NCBI RefSeq assembly: GCF_001005315.1
Contig: NZ_LBMG01000008.1
Location: 81,217-145,216, forward strand
Reading direction: 5' to 3'
Origin: Kordia jejudonensis
GTDB taxonomy: Bacteria > Bacteroidota > Bacteroidia > Flavobacteriales > Flavobacteriaceae
DNA length: 64,000 nucleotides
Under the pieces are notes generated by a model. The model saw only the letters and a list, made by a program, of their open reading frames with translations, did not search any database and was not told the origin of the DNA. Shown piece after piece: positions 24,821-32,839 of the stretch; position 1 is the first letter of the stretch; every line of letters starts with the position of its first letter. The translations under genes and the position numbers were made by a program.

Positions 24821-24981
24821 TTCATTTTGAAAATAAATAATCCATTGTTTTTCAACTAATTAAAAACAACTTAGGTATATCAAAATTTACAAACTGTACT
24901 TCCTTGTGAATAGTACATGTATTTTATTGACAGACGATTTTGAATTGAAATGGTAGAAAAAGCTACTATTTTTACCTGAAT

Positions 24982-25012
24982 AGATCGTTATTTATAAATA
25001 GCGATCTTCTTT
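24982..25012 (+). terminator. Hairpin terminator before the peptide gene at 25071
   Basis: AGATCGTTAT pairs (one G-U) with ATAGCGATCT, followed by TCTTTTGTTTT. Confidence 0.55.
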
Positions 25013-25070
25013 TGTTTTATAACAATCTGTTTGTTTGTAATTTTAGGCAAACCATAAAAATTATAATACC

Positions 25071-25316
25071 ATGAAAAAACAAAAATTAAATGGGTTACAC
25101 CTAAAGAAGCAAGTTGTTTCAGCTTTAAATCAAGAAAACATTGTTGGTGGAGCTGATGAAAAATTCACGCAAACTTGCGCAAGACCTATTGGGAATTGCA
25201 CAATTGCACTAACAGTACAACCAGCTGTTTGCCAAACATTACCAAGACCATTAGGAAATTGTACGGTACAATATTCCATTCAAGTTTGGTGTCAATCACT
25301 TGATGTAAAATGCTAA
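25071..25316 (+). CDS. RiPP-precursor-like peptide with repeated Cys motif (81 residues)
   Basis: The 81-residue product starts MKKQKLNGLHLKKQVVSALN, a K-x-L-x-L-K-K leader, with GG at residues 26-27. The core has six Cys (36, 43, 54, 64, 74, 81) and an internal repeat: C-A-R-P-I-G-N-C-T and later P-R-P-L-G-N-C-T. Thr and Gln are abundant; charged residues are few. A 11-bp hairpin terminator follows at 25334. It lies immediately upstream of the CarH-like regulator but is separated from it by that terminator. No modification genes are present. A disulfide- or thioether-stabilised secreted peptide is the best guess. Confidence 0.78.
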   Translation: MKKQKLNGLHLKKQVVSALNQENIVGGADEKFTQTCARPIGNCTIALTVQPAVCQTLPRPLGNCTVQYSIQVWCQSLDVKC

Positions 25317-25333
25317 ACACCCAGTAATGCTAA

Positions 25334-25359
25334 AAAAGTTGTCCATATGGACAACTTTT
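25334..25359 (+). terminator. Terminator after the peptide gene at 25071
   Basis: AAAAGTTGTCC pairs with GGACAACTTTT around an ATAT loop. Confidence 0.88.
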
Positions 25360-25475
25360 GTGCTCTATCGATTTTATTTAGAATGATTCTTATTAGCGGA
25401 GAAATGGATAATTTGGCTAAAAAATAGATAAAAAGCACTATTTTTGTTGAAGTTGCTAAAAAAAAGATTGAACAA

Positions 25476-26372
25476 ATGGAGTGTGTAAAAACAAAGTTTA
25501 GTATTAAAGACTTAGAAAACCTCTCAGGTGTTAAGGCGCATACAATTCGTATTTGGGAAAAACGATACAACTTATTAGCCCCTGAAAGAACTGATACAAA
25601 TATAAGAACTTACGATATTCAAAGCTTGCAAAAGCTACTAAATATAACCCTACTTTACAAAAATGGGTATAAAATATCTAAGATCGCCGAAATACCGGAA
25701 GACAAAATTCATATTTTAGTTAGAGAGATTGCTACCGAGAAAAATATGCATAATCAAGCTTTAAATTCTTTTAAGCTTTCTATGTTAAATTTTGATTACA
25801 GTTTATTCTACAATACATATAATAAGTTGTTGGCTGAGCAATCATTTAGAGAGATATTTTTTGACACGTTTATTCCTTTATTGAACGAATTAGGTGTATT
25901 GTGGCATACAAACACCATAAATCCTGCACATGAACACTTCATTTCCAGCTTAGTAAAACAAAAAATTATACTAAATACGGAAAGAATTCAAACTTTAGAA
26001 AAGTCAAATAAATCAAAAACGTTTGTACTGTTTTTACCTGAAAACGAGATTCATGAAATTGGATTGTTATACCTAAATTATGAATTACAACTCAAAGGAT
26101 ATCACACTATATATCTTGGACAAACAATTCCTATTGATAGCTTAACAAATATTCACAATTTCTTTCCAGAATTGCATTTTATTTCTTATTTTACGGTCAC
26201 GCCACCTGATGATAAGGTTGAAGGATACATAGAAGAGTTTAGTGAAAAAATTGGTTTGGATACACATCATTTATGGCTTCTTGGTTACCAAGCTAGAAAT
26301 GTTAAAAACAAGGAGAATCACAAAAACTTGAAAATCTTTAAATCGATTCAAAATTTAGTTAAAGAAATCTAA
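25476..26372 (+). CDS. CarH-like B12-dependent MerR regulator of carotenoid genes
   Basis: The 298-residue protein has an N-terminal MerR winged helix (F-S-I-K-D-L-E-N-L-S-G-V-K-A-H-T-I-R-I-W-E-K-R), a helical bundle (about 90-165), and a C-terminal Rossmann B12-binding domain. CarH hallmarks are present: W143 followed by nine residues and then E153-H154 (W-x9-EH), and E191-I-H193-E-I-G196 (E-x-H-x-x-G), whose His is the lower cobalamin ligand. CarH proteins hold adenosylcobalamin, repress carotenoid genes in the dark and release DNA in light. It lies directly upstream of crtI-crtB-crtZ, 45 bases before crtI, with a perfect inverted repeat between. The light response itself is inferred. Confidence 0.85.
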   Translation: MECVKTKFSIKDLENLSGVKAHTIRIWEKRYNLLAPERTDTNIRTYDIQSLQKLLNITLLYKNGYKISKIAEIPEDKIHILVREIATEKNMHNQALNSFKLSMLNFDYSLFYNTYNKLLAEQSFREIFFDTFIPLLNELGVLWHTNTINPAHEHFISSLVKQKIILNTERIQTLEKSNKSKTFVLFLPENEIHEIGLLYLNYELQLKGYHTIYLGQTIPIDSLTNIHNFFPELHFISYFTVTPPDDKVEGYIEEFSEKIGLDTHHLWLLGYQARNVKNKENHKNLKIFKSIQNLVKEI

Positions 26373-26387
26373 AATTGTATTCATTTT

Positions 26388-26417
26388 TGTTTAACTTTTT
26401 ACTACATTTGTTAAACA
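26388..26417 (+). promoter_or_regulatory. Candidate CarH operator overlapping the crtI promoter
   Basis: TGTTTAAC (26388-26395) and GTTAAACA (26410-26417) are perfect inverted repeats 14 bases apart, ending at the crtI ATG. The -7 box TACATTTG at 26403-26410 lies between and touches the right arm. A MerR-type regulator bound here would control crtIBZ. Role inferred from position. Confidence 0.65.
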
Positions 26418-27905
26418 ATGAAATCAAAAATTATAATTATAGGTTCTGGATTTTCCTCACTATCTGCTTCAAGCTATTTGGCTAAAGCTGGATATGATGT
26501 GACAATTCTAGAAAAGAATACGACTGTTGGAGGACGCGCACGTCAACTCAAAAAAGAAGGTTTTACGTTTGATATCGGACCTTCTTGGTACTGGATGCCT
26601 GACGTATTTGAGCGTTTCTTCAATGACTTCGACACCAAAACTTCAGATTTTTATCATTTAGACAAATTGAATCCTGCATATCAAGTATATTTTGGTAAGG
26701 AAGATACTATTTGTATTGAAGATACTTTAGAAAAAATCTGTGCCGCTTTTGAGCAAGAAGAAAAAGGCAGCAGTGCAAAACTCCGAAAATTTATTGCAAA
26801 CGCAGAAGAAAACTATAATGTTGCCATTAAAGATTTGGTATACAAACCTGGTGTTTCTCCGTTAGAATTGGTCAATGCAAAAACTGTTACCAAATTAGGT
26901 CAGTTTCTTAGCAACATTAAACGTGATGTTCGAAAAGAATTTAAAAATGACCGATTGATAAAAATCTTAGAATTTCCAGTATTGTTTTTAGGTGCAAAAC
27001 CAAGCGATACTCCTTCTTTTTACAGTTTTATGAACTATGCCGATTTCGGACTAGGCACTTGGCATCCAAATGGAGGAATGTACAGCGTAATATTGGCAAT
27101 GCAGAAGTTAGCACAACAGTTAGGTGTAACGATCAAAACAGATCAAAACGTACAAGAAATTAAAGTTGACAATTCGGTAGCGACGAAAGTCATAACACAA
27201 CAAGATGAATTTGAAGCTGACATTGTATTATCTGGCGCAGATTATCATCATTCGGAAACGCTATTGGCTCCAAAATACCGTCAATATTCAGAAAATTACT
27301 GGGAAAAGAAAACATTTGCACCTTCTTCCCTATTATTTTATGTAGGATTTGATAAAAAGTTGCAAAATGTTTCGCATCACACTCTATTTTTCGATGTAGA
27401 TTTTGATGCACATGCGCACGTTATTTATGATCAAGCAGCTTGGCCAAAAGAACCTTTATTTTATGCAAACTTTCCGTCCATGACAGATGCTACAATGGCG
27501 CCAGAAGGAAAAGAAGCTGGTTTCTTTTTAATTCCAATTGCGCCAGGTTTAGAAGATACACAAGCGCTTCGCGATCAGTATTTTGACATTATAATGAACA
27601 GATTTCAGGAAATTACACAACAAAATATCTCAAATCATATTATATTTAAAGAATCTTTTTGTGTGAATGATTTCATAAAAGAATACAATTCATACAAAGG
27701 AAATGCATATGGAATGGCAAATACGTTGCTTCAAACTGCATTTTTAAGACCCAAATTGAAAAGTAAAAAAGTATCAAATCTTTATTTTACTGGACAATTA
27801 ACCGTTCCTGGACCTGGCGTTCCACCAGCGTTAATTTCTGGGAAATTGGTAGCCGAATTAATTACCAAACACCAACCAAATACTCATCATGAAAGCACTA
27901 TTTGA
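26418..27905 (+). CDS. crtI: Phytoene desaturase
   Basis: CrtI removes hydrogens from phytoene stepwise to give lycopene. The 495-residue flavoprotein starts with a dinucleotide-binding motif I-I-I-I-G-S-G-F-S-S-L-S-A-S and V-T-I-L-E-K-N-T-T-V-G-G-R-A-R. F-D-I-G-P-S-W-Y-W-M-P follows, and the C-terminal bacterial desaturase signature is L-Y-F-T-G-Q-L-T-V-P-G-P-G-V-P-P-A-L-I-S-G. It leads crtI-crtB-crtZ; its last 17 bases overlap the start of crtB. An operator-like inverted repeat ends at its ATG. Confidence 0.97.
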   Translation: MKSKIIIIGSGFSSLSASSYLAKAGYDVTILEKNTTVGGRARQLKKEGFTFDIGPSWYWMPDVFERFFNDFDTKTSDFYHLDKLNPAYQVYFGKEDTICIEDTLEKICAAFEQEEKGSSAKLRKFIANAEENYNVAIKDLVYKPGVSPLELVNAKTVTKLGQFLSNIKRDVRKEFKNDRLIKILEFPVLFLGAKPSDTPSFYSFMNYADFGLGTWHPNGGMYSVILAMQKLAQQLGVTIKTDQNVQEIKVDNSVATKVITQQDEFEADIVLSGADYHHSETLLAPKYRQYSENYWEKKTFAPSSLLFYVGFDKKLQNVSHHTLFFDVDFDAHAHVIYDQAAWPKEPLFYANFPSMTDATMAPEGKEAGFFLIPIAPGLEDTQALRDQYFDIIMNRFQEITQQNISNHIIFKESFCVNDFIKEYNSYKGNAYGMANTLLQTAFLRPKLKSKKVSNLYFTGQLTVPGPGVPPALISGKLVAELITKHQPNTHHESTI

Positions 27906-28728
27906 TTCTGTTTCATATCAGTGTAGCACCACCGTTACAAAGTCGTACAGTACGTCATTTGCTCTGGCTACAAAAATGTTATCACCATCTATTCGTCAAG
28001 ATATTTACAATATTTATGGATTTGTCCGTTTTGCCGATGAAATTGTAGATTCTTTTCATGAGTTCGACAAAAAATTCTTGTTAGACAAATTTCAAGATGA
28101 TTTAGATTGTGCGCTGGAAAATAAAATTAGCTTGAATCCTATTTTAAATTCTTTTCAGCATACGGTTTTAAAATATGACATTCCAAAACACTTAATTGAT
28201 GCTTTTATGAAAAGTATGCGTCAAGATTTGGATAAAAAAGTATACTTAACAAAAGAAGAGTACAACGAATACATTTATGGTTCGGCTGATGTAGTTGGTT
28301 TAATGTGTTTAAAAGTCTTTGTAAAAGGAGATGAAACAAAGTATGAAGAATTGAAATCTTCGGCAATGTCACTCGGTTCAGCATTTCAAAAAGTGAACTT
28401 CTTGCGTGATTTAAAAGCTGATTTTGAAGATTTAGATCGTACGTATTTCCCTGATGCAGATTTAAAAAACTTAGACGAAGCATCAAAACAGAAAATTATT
28501 GCAGAAATAGAACACGATTTCAAATTAGGTTTAGAAGGTATTGCAAAATTACCTATTGAAGCCAAATTTGGGGTCTTTACAGCATATAAATATTATTTCA
28601 AATTATTGAAAAAGCTAAAAAGAACGCCTTCTATGAAGATAAAAAATGCACGAATTCGCATTCCAAATTATCAAAAAATGGCGTTATTAGCAAAATCATA
28701 CGTTAATTATCAACTCAATCTTATATAA
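27889..28728 (+). CDS. crtB: Phytoene synthase
   Basis: CrtB joins two geranylgeranyl diphosphates into phytoene, the first committed step. The 279-residue protein has both Asp-rich Mg-binding regions, F-A-D-E-I-V-D (about 45-51) and N-F-L-R-D-L-K-A-D-F-E-D-L (about 165-177), and the Y-G-S-A-D-V-V-G segment. Length and order match squalene/phytoene synthases. The start overlaps crtI by 17 bases and the stop is 9 bases before crtZ, so the three genes are one operon. Confidence 0.96.
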   Translation: MKALFDSVSYQCSTTVTKSYSTSFALATKMLSPSIRQDIYNIYGFVRFADEIVDSFHEFDKKFLLDKFQDDLDCALENKISLNPILNSFQHTVLKYDIPKHLIDAFMKSMRQDLDKKVYLTKEEYNEYIYGSADVVGLMCLKVFVKGDETKYEELKSSAMSLGSAFQKVNFLRDLKADFEDLDRTYFPDADLKNLDEASKQKIIAEIEHDFKLGLEGIAKLPIEAKFGVFTAYKYYFKLLKKLKRTPSMKIKNARIRIPNYQKMALLAKSYVNYQLNLI

Positions 28729-28737
28729 ATAAAAACA

Positions 28738-29190
28738 ATGACAACGTTACTTTGGATCGCAGTATTTTTAGGAACATTTTGTATTATGGAATTTATGGCG
28801 TGGGCAACGCACAAATATGTAATGCATGGTTTTTTGTGGTCACTTCACAAAGATCATCATCATAAAGATCATGATTCATGGTTTGAACGTAATGACGCAT
28901 TCTTTATCTTCTATGCAGTCGTAAGTATTGGTTGTTTTGTATTGTGGAAGTTTGAAATTTTCTGGGCTGGATTGCCTATTGGTGTTGGAATTTTCGCTTA
29001 CGGACTCGCCTATTTTATTGTGCATGATATTTTTATTCATCAACGGTTTAAAATGTTCCGAAAAGCAGACAATTGGTATGCAAAAGGAATTCGTAGAGCA
29101 CATAAAATTCATCACAAACACTTAGGAAAAGAAGACGGCGAATGTTTTGGAATGCTTTGGGTTCCAATGAAATACTTTAAACGAAAGTAA
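28738..29190 (+). CDS. crtZ: Beta-carotene hydroxylase
   Basis: This di-iron membrane hydroxylase adds 3- and 3'-hydroxyl groups to beta-carotene to make zeaxanthin. The 150-residue protein shows the His clusters H-K-Y-V-M-H, H-K-D-H-H-H-K-D-H, H-D-I-F-I-H-Q-R and R-A-H-K-I-H-H-K-H that bind iron, and hydrophobic helices between them. It is the last gene of crtI-crtB-crtZ. With crtY elsewhere, the set predicts zeaxanthin as end product; no ketolase (crtW) is in the window. Confidence 0.95.
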   Translation: MTTLLWIAVFLGTFCIMEFMAWATHKYVMHGFLWSLHKDHHHKDHDSWFERNDAFFIFYAVVSIGCFVLWKFEIFWAGLPIGVGIFAYGLAYFIVHDIFIHQRFKMFRKADNWYAKGIRRAHKIHHKHLGKEDGECFGMLWVPMKYFKRK

Positions 29191-29237
29191 ATACATTTTT
29201 TGTAGTATATTCCGTTTTTCTGACATCACAACAAAGT

Positions 29238-29411
29238 TTAAGTAAGGATATTTGTGTTTAGAAAATATTTGAAAATTTGATTGAGTTCATTTTCAAGATT
29301 ATTTTTCCAACTTTTCATCCATTTATTATCTGCAAATCCACTTCCAGAATTATATGAATCTTTGTCAATGTAATAAATAATTACAGTTGGTTTGGTACTA
29401 TTGACCTTCAT
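29238..29411 (-). CDS. Possible small protein or gene remnant (57 residues)
   Basis: An ATG-started minus-strand frame encodes MKVNSTKPTVIIYYIDKDSY followed by N-S-G-S-G-F-A-D-N-K-W-M-K-S-W-K-N-N. Its composition looks coding, with Trp and Lys, but no family is recognised. It follows the small secreted protein at 29451 on the same strand. A remnant of a longer gene is equally possible. Confidence 0.35.
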   Translation of the reverse strand: MKVNSTKPTVIIYYIDKDSYNSGSGFADNKWMKSWKNNLENELNQIFKYFLNTNILT

Positions 29412-29450
29412 ATTTGTTGACTATTCATGTAAACTGGTATCAATTCCGAT

Positions 29451-29849
29451 TTATCTAATCCGCTTGTAAATAGTACCTCTTTTCAATTTCTTATTTTTAT
29501 TTAGATAGAAGAAAATCAATCGTTTATCATTAAATTTCACAGTCCAGTTAAAGTCAGTTTTGTTTCCATTCCTATATTGAGTTAAGATATAATATTTACC
29601 ATTTAGAGTAATTTTCCCTTTACTAATTGTAGGTTCTTGTTCTTTATAGCTTTTCCATTCCTTTTTACGATTAACATCCCAACTTTTCCAAGTGAAAGTA
29701 GCATCAGAATGTATTGTTATTTCAGTTACTGCATATGAGTAGATCGTACTATAATTATGGTTGTGACTTAAATAAGTTCGGTCAGAATTTTGTCCAAAAG
29801 TATTCAGCGAAATTAGAGTTAGTAATAAAGTAAGAAAAATGTTTTTCAA
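29451..29849 (-). CDS. Small secreted protein, hypothetical
   Basis: The 132-residue protein has a signal peptide (KNIFLTLLLTLISLNTFG), then a Tyr/Ser-rich region (S-H-N-H-N-Y-S-T-I-Y-S-Y-A-V) and alternating beta-strand-like stretches with Trp (F-T-W-K-S-W-D-V, W-K-S-Y-K-E-Q-E). It starts at a TTG codon (29847-29849); no ATG gives a complete signal peptide. No family recognised. It is the third gene of a minus-strand group of small envelope proteins (29451-31088). Confidence 0.5.
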   Translation of the reverse strand: MKNIFLTLLLTLISLNTFGQNSDRTYLSHNHNYSTIYSYAVTEITIHSDATFTWKSWDVNRKKEWKSYKEQEPTISKGKITLNGKYYILTQYRNGNKTDFNWTVKFNDKRLIFFYLNKNKKLKRGTIYKRIR

Positions 29850-29943
29850 TTCGGTTCTGTTTTTTTCAGCTTGTGCGCAACGTTCAGCGTATGAAGTATC
29901 ACACTAAGACTTGAATTGCCATATTTTACATACGTTTCTATTT

Positions 29944-30420
29944 CTAGTTTTTTTTCCACTCAAAGTCTAATACATCACGCAATCGATTCAGACTATCTTT
30001 TGATAAAAATTTAAAAGCAAGTCCTATGAAGATATATCTAATCATTAAAATTTGAACTATCATCACTAAAATCAGAATTGATGAAAATTCTTGAGGTTTA
30101 GTCAAAATCATCGCAATCATTCCGATTACTGGAAAGCACATAAAAACACTCAATAAGATTCTAAATACTTTATGAATTTCTACTTTCACATTTCCACTAT
30201 CAGCGTTAATTTTCCCTGTCATCACACAAAAAGCTCCTTTTCCGATTGCTGAAGAGATTATTTTAAATTCATTTTCGTTTATCATTCCGCGGAAAGATTT
30301 ATCGGTATATTGAGAAGTCAAATTTTTAGACTTTTCCGTTCTCCGATGCAATCGATTCAGCGTTTCTGCTTGGTCATCAATTAGTTTAAATTCTTTTTCT
30401 ATGGTTGGGAAAATTTTCAT
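29944..30420 (-). CDS. Hypothetical protein with two membrane helices
   Basis: The 158-residue protein begins MKIFPTIEKEFKLIDDQAET and has a soluble N-terminal half, then two adjacent hydrophobic segments (about 85-105 and 110-135) and a short basic C-terminus. The arrangement is that of a small inner-membrane protein with cytoplasmic ends. Family unknown. It is flanked by the lipoprotein gene at 30519 and the secreted protein at 29451 on the same strand. Confidence 0.55.
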   Translation of the reverse strand: MKIFPTIEKEFKLIDDQAETLNRLHRRTEKSKNLTSQYTDKSFRGMINENEFKIISSAIGKGAFCVMTGKINADSGNVKVEIHKVFRILLSVFMCFPVIGMIAMILTKPQEFSSILILVMIVQILMIRYIFIGLAFKFLSKDSLNRLRDVLDFEWKKN

Positions 30421-30518
30421 AAGCTGTGGCTATTGTACTTTTACTGAATTTTCACTTAAAAATCTGAAAATCAATTCTTTTTATATAAAATTCCAAAGTT
30501 ATGTATAGCGTTGTTGAT

Positions 30519-31088
30519 TTAGTTAAAAGTAGATGCTAATATACTTTTATCAATTAATTTTCTTTTTTCACTGTCGCTTGATAAAATAATTATTTCCAAT
30601 TGTTTTTTACCAAACATCCTACTATAAACGGTATAGTCATAATTAGTTCCGTTATCGTTTAGTGTTTTCAGATTGAACATTTTAAACTCTAGTCCATCAA
30701 TAATTTCAGTACCGACATTTTTTTCAATTTTTGTGTTTGGTCTCTCTTTGGTAAATGCTTTCAAAACAATTTCATTTGATTTATTGAATTGTTCTAAAAA
30801 ATCCTGTTCTGAATTCAATTCTGAGAATTGTGCGTTCATGGAATTGTATTTACCATTATTGAAGTGGAATAAATTCTGTGCAACTATATTGACTTTTGTG
30901 TTAGGATAAGCAGATTCTATCATTTTCACACCTTTCTTTTGAGATTCCATTCGTGTTTTTGATGGTACATCTTTAAAATTTGCTGGAATATGTAAAGTCC
31001 ATTCAAATTCTTCAATGTAGACTTTCTTTTCAGATTCAGCACATCCAAATGTCAAAACTAACACCATTAAGCATAAAATATTTCTCAT
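30519..31088 (-). CDS. Lipoprotein, hypothetical
   Basis: The 189-residue protein has a lipobox signal peptide (M-R-N-I-L-C-L-M-V-L-V-L-T-F-G-C, Cys at residue 16). The mature part contains a beta-rich region: E-F-E-W-T-L-H-I-P-A-N-F and a later Y-D-Y-T-V-Y-S-R-M-F-G-K-K-Q-L-E-I. I recognise no named family; it resembles small surface or periplasmic lipoproteins of this phylum. Probably anchored to the inner or outer membrane leaflet. Confidence 0.6.
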   Translation of the reverse strand: MRNILCLMVLVLTFGCAESEKKVYIEEFEWTLHIPANFKDVPSKTRMESQKKGVKMIESAYPNTKVNIVAQNLFHFNNGKYNSMNAQFSELNSEQDFLEQFNKSNEIVLKAFTKERPNTKIEKNVGTEIIDGLEFKMFNLKTLNDNGTNYDYTVYSRMFGKKQLEIIILSSDSEKRKLIDKSILASTFN

Positions 31089-31285
31089 AGATTATAGATA
31101 GCAGATTGATTGAGTTGTTATAATACATACAAGATATTTATGTATGATTTCGTTATGTATTTATAGGACTAAAGTAATAAATAAAAACAAATAGGTTTTC
31201 ATAAATAAGCTAAAAATAACTCTTGATTTTACACGGAGTTGGCTAATCATTTTTTTTATAAAATTTATGATATTTCGTTTAAATC

Positions 31286-31552
31286 TTATCTACCTATAAT
31301 CGCCATTATTTCTACAACATTGTCATTTATTTTGAAGAAAATACTATCAACACTATAAACACAACGTCTGTAACCTTTCTTTATATAATCTACTGACTCA
31401 AAAGAAAAAGGTCGTTCCGCAATACTATCAAAATATTCAAAAAACGATTCAAAATATTTATCTGCTTGAGCTGTGCCAAATTTTTCAGTTCCATAGCGAT
31501 GAATTCGAATCAAGTCGTTTTTAGCTTCGTTGCTTAATCTATAATTCGCCAT
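31286..31552 (-). CDS. parE: ParE/RelE-family toxin
   Basis: The 88-residue basic protein shows the ParE plan: Y-R-L-S-N-E-A-K-N-D-L-I-R-I-H-R-Y-G at the N-terminus, S-I-A-E-R-P-F-S-F in the middle, and G-Y-R-R-C-V-Y-S-V with I-F-F-K-I at the C-terminal strands. Such toxins commonly inhibit DNA gyrase. Its start overlaps the ParD gene by 14 bases, typical of a parDE operon with antitoxin first. Confidence 0.88.
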   Translation of the reverse strand: MANYRLSNEAKNDLIRIHRYGTEKFGTAQADKYFESFFEYFDSIAERPFSFESVDYIKKGYRRCVYSVDSIFFKINDNVVEIMAIIGR

Positions 31553-31784
31553 TGAGCAAAGACTTTGACTGCGCTAAAATTTCATCTTTACGATCGTTGG
31601 TAAATCCGCTTTTTTCAGCCTTTTCTAGTTTAGTCCGAATCCAGTCAACTTGAGCTTGTTGTTTTCGAGCTTGCCTGACTAAGTCATTTATGAGTTCACT
31701 TTTACTTGAATATTCATTGCTGTCTACTTGCGTTTTAAGCCACTCATCATTTGGTTTTGTAAAAGATATGCTTTGCCTTGCCAT
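31539..31784 (-). CDS. parD: ParD-family antitoxin
   Basis: The 81-residue protein begins M-A-R-Q-S-I-S-F-T-K-P-N-D-E-W-L, a ribbon-helix-helix DNA-binding start, with S-S-K-S-E-L-I-N-D-L-V-R as the second helix and an acidic/basic tail that wraps the toxin. I chose the ATG at 31784 over an earlier in-frame ATG at 31823, because the RHH fold begins here and the earlier one overlaps the operator. A perfect 8-bp inverted repeat lies just upstream. Confidence 0.88.
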   Translation of the reverse strand: MARQSISFTKPNDEWLKTQVDSNEYSSKSELINDLVRQARKQQAQVDWIRTKLEKAEKSGFTNDRKDEILAQSKSLLNGEL

Positions 31785-31794
31785 AATTTCATGA

Positions 31795-31816
31795 TTTGGT
31801 GTAAAAATACACCAAA
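31795..31816 (-). promoter_or_regulatory. Likely ParD operator
   Basis: TTTGGTGT-AAAAAT-ACACCAAA is a perfect inverted repeat 11 bases upstream of the parD ATG. RHH antitoxins bind such sites to repress their own operon. Confidence 0.75.
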
Positions 31817-32075
31817 ATTGCATCGTTTCAAAATTGTGTCAATATGCATAGCATAAGAATTACTTTTATTTCTATTATAACGAAACCTTAATTCACTAAA
31901 AATAATTTAGTTACAAAATTAAAAATACATTTTGATTGAAAATACGTAGCAAAGTTATCGAGGTACAAATAAGGACTTTTATGATTTACTTTACGCTTTA
32001 ATAATTCTGAACTAAAAACCATAACTATACAGTAGAAAAGAAGAAAAATAGTTCCTGCGCTTTACACAACTATAC

Positions 32076-32654
32076 TTACTCTGCAAGCGTAAACGCTAAC
32101 AACTCATCTATTTGATTCCGTACATTTTGGCTATTCCAATTTCCTGCGCCAATTTCCTTCATCACAATTTTTCCTTGATCGTCAATTAAAAACGTAGCAG
32201 GAATACTTTTTGAATACAACTCGTTTGGCGCTTTTTCAGAAGTATAATACACGGGCAAATCATACGTATTCTTAGTGAGATATGTACGTACATTTTCAGC
32301 AGTATCATTGGCTACAAACACAAAACTGATTTTATCTTTGTAGTCTGTGTACAACATGTTCAAATTGGGCATTTCTGCAATACATGGCGGACACCAAGTT
32401 GCCCAAAAGTTGATTAAAACGACTTTTCCTTCCATTTCCTGAAAGTTTACTGATTTTCCGTTGCTGTCTATCAAATTCCAGTTAAAATCGCTAATAGTAA
32501 CTCTATTTTCTTCTGCAATACTTGATGGATTGGAAACAGCAATGTACACTCTCATAAGCTGAACTTTTACAAAAGTACCAACTGGAGTAAAAAGCAAGAT
32601 TGCTATTGCCGAAAAGAAGATAATATTATTTCTTAGTTTTTTTGTGAAGTTCAT
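32076..32654 (-). CDS. TlpA-family membrane-anchored thioredoxin
   Basis: The 192-residue protein has an N-terminal membrane anchor (about 10-30), then a thioredoxin fold with the active site F-W-A-T-W-C-P-P-C-I-A-E-M-P and the cis-Pro segment S-I-P-A-T-F-L. TlpA/ResA-type proteins reduce disulfides in apocytochromes or other envelope proteins on the periplasmic side. W-C-P-P-C is the usual ResA-like motif. No cytochrome biogenesis genes are near. Transcribed alone. Confidence 0.9.
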   Translation of the reverse strand: MNFTKKLRNNIIFFSAIAILLFTPVGTFVKVQLMRVYIAVSNPSSIAEENRVTISDFNWNLIDSNGKSVNFQEMEGKVVLINFWATWCPPCIAEMPNLNMLYTDYKDKISFVFVANDTAENVRTYLTKNTYDLPVYYTSEKAPNELYSKSIPATFLIDDQGKIVMKEIGAGNWNSQNVRNQIDELLAFTLAE

Positions 32655-32719
32655 GTAATGTAGTTTGTGAGTTTAATTTAAAGATTTACAGATAGAACTA
32701 CGATAAAATTTCAAAAAAA

Positions 32720-32772
32720 TCAATCTTTCAATCCTTCAATCTTTTAATCTTTTAATCCTTCAATCTTTTAAT
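32720..32772. repeat. Tandem 8-bp repeat tract
   Basis: Six and a half units of an 8-mer varying around TCAATCTT (TCAATCCT, TTAATCTT) lie between tlpA-like and lipoprotein genes. Perfect phase is kept across units, so it is a microsatellite-like tract. Confidence 0.8.
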
Positions 32773-32839
32773 GACAAACAAAAAACACGCTACCAACATT
32801 GATAACGTGTTTCAAAATTAACGATAATAATCATAAAGA

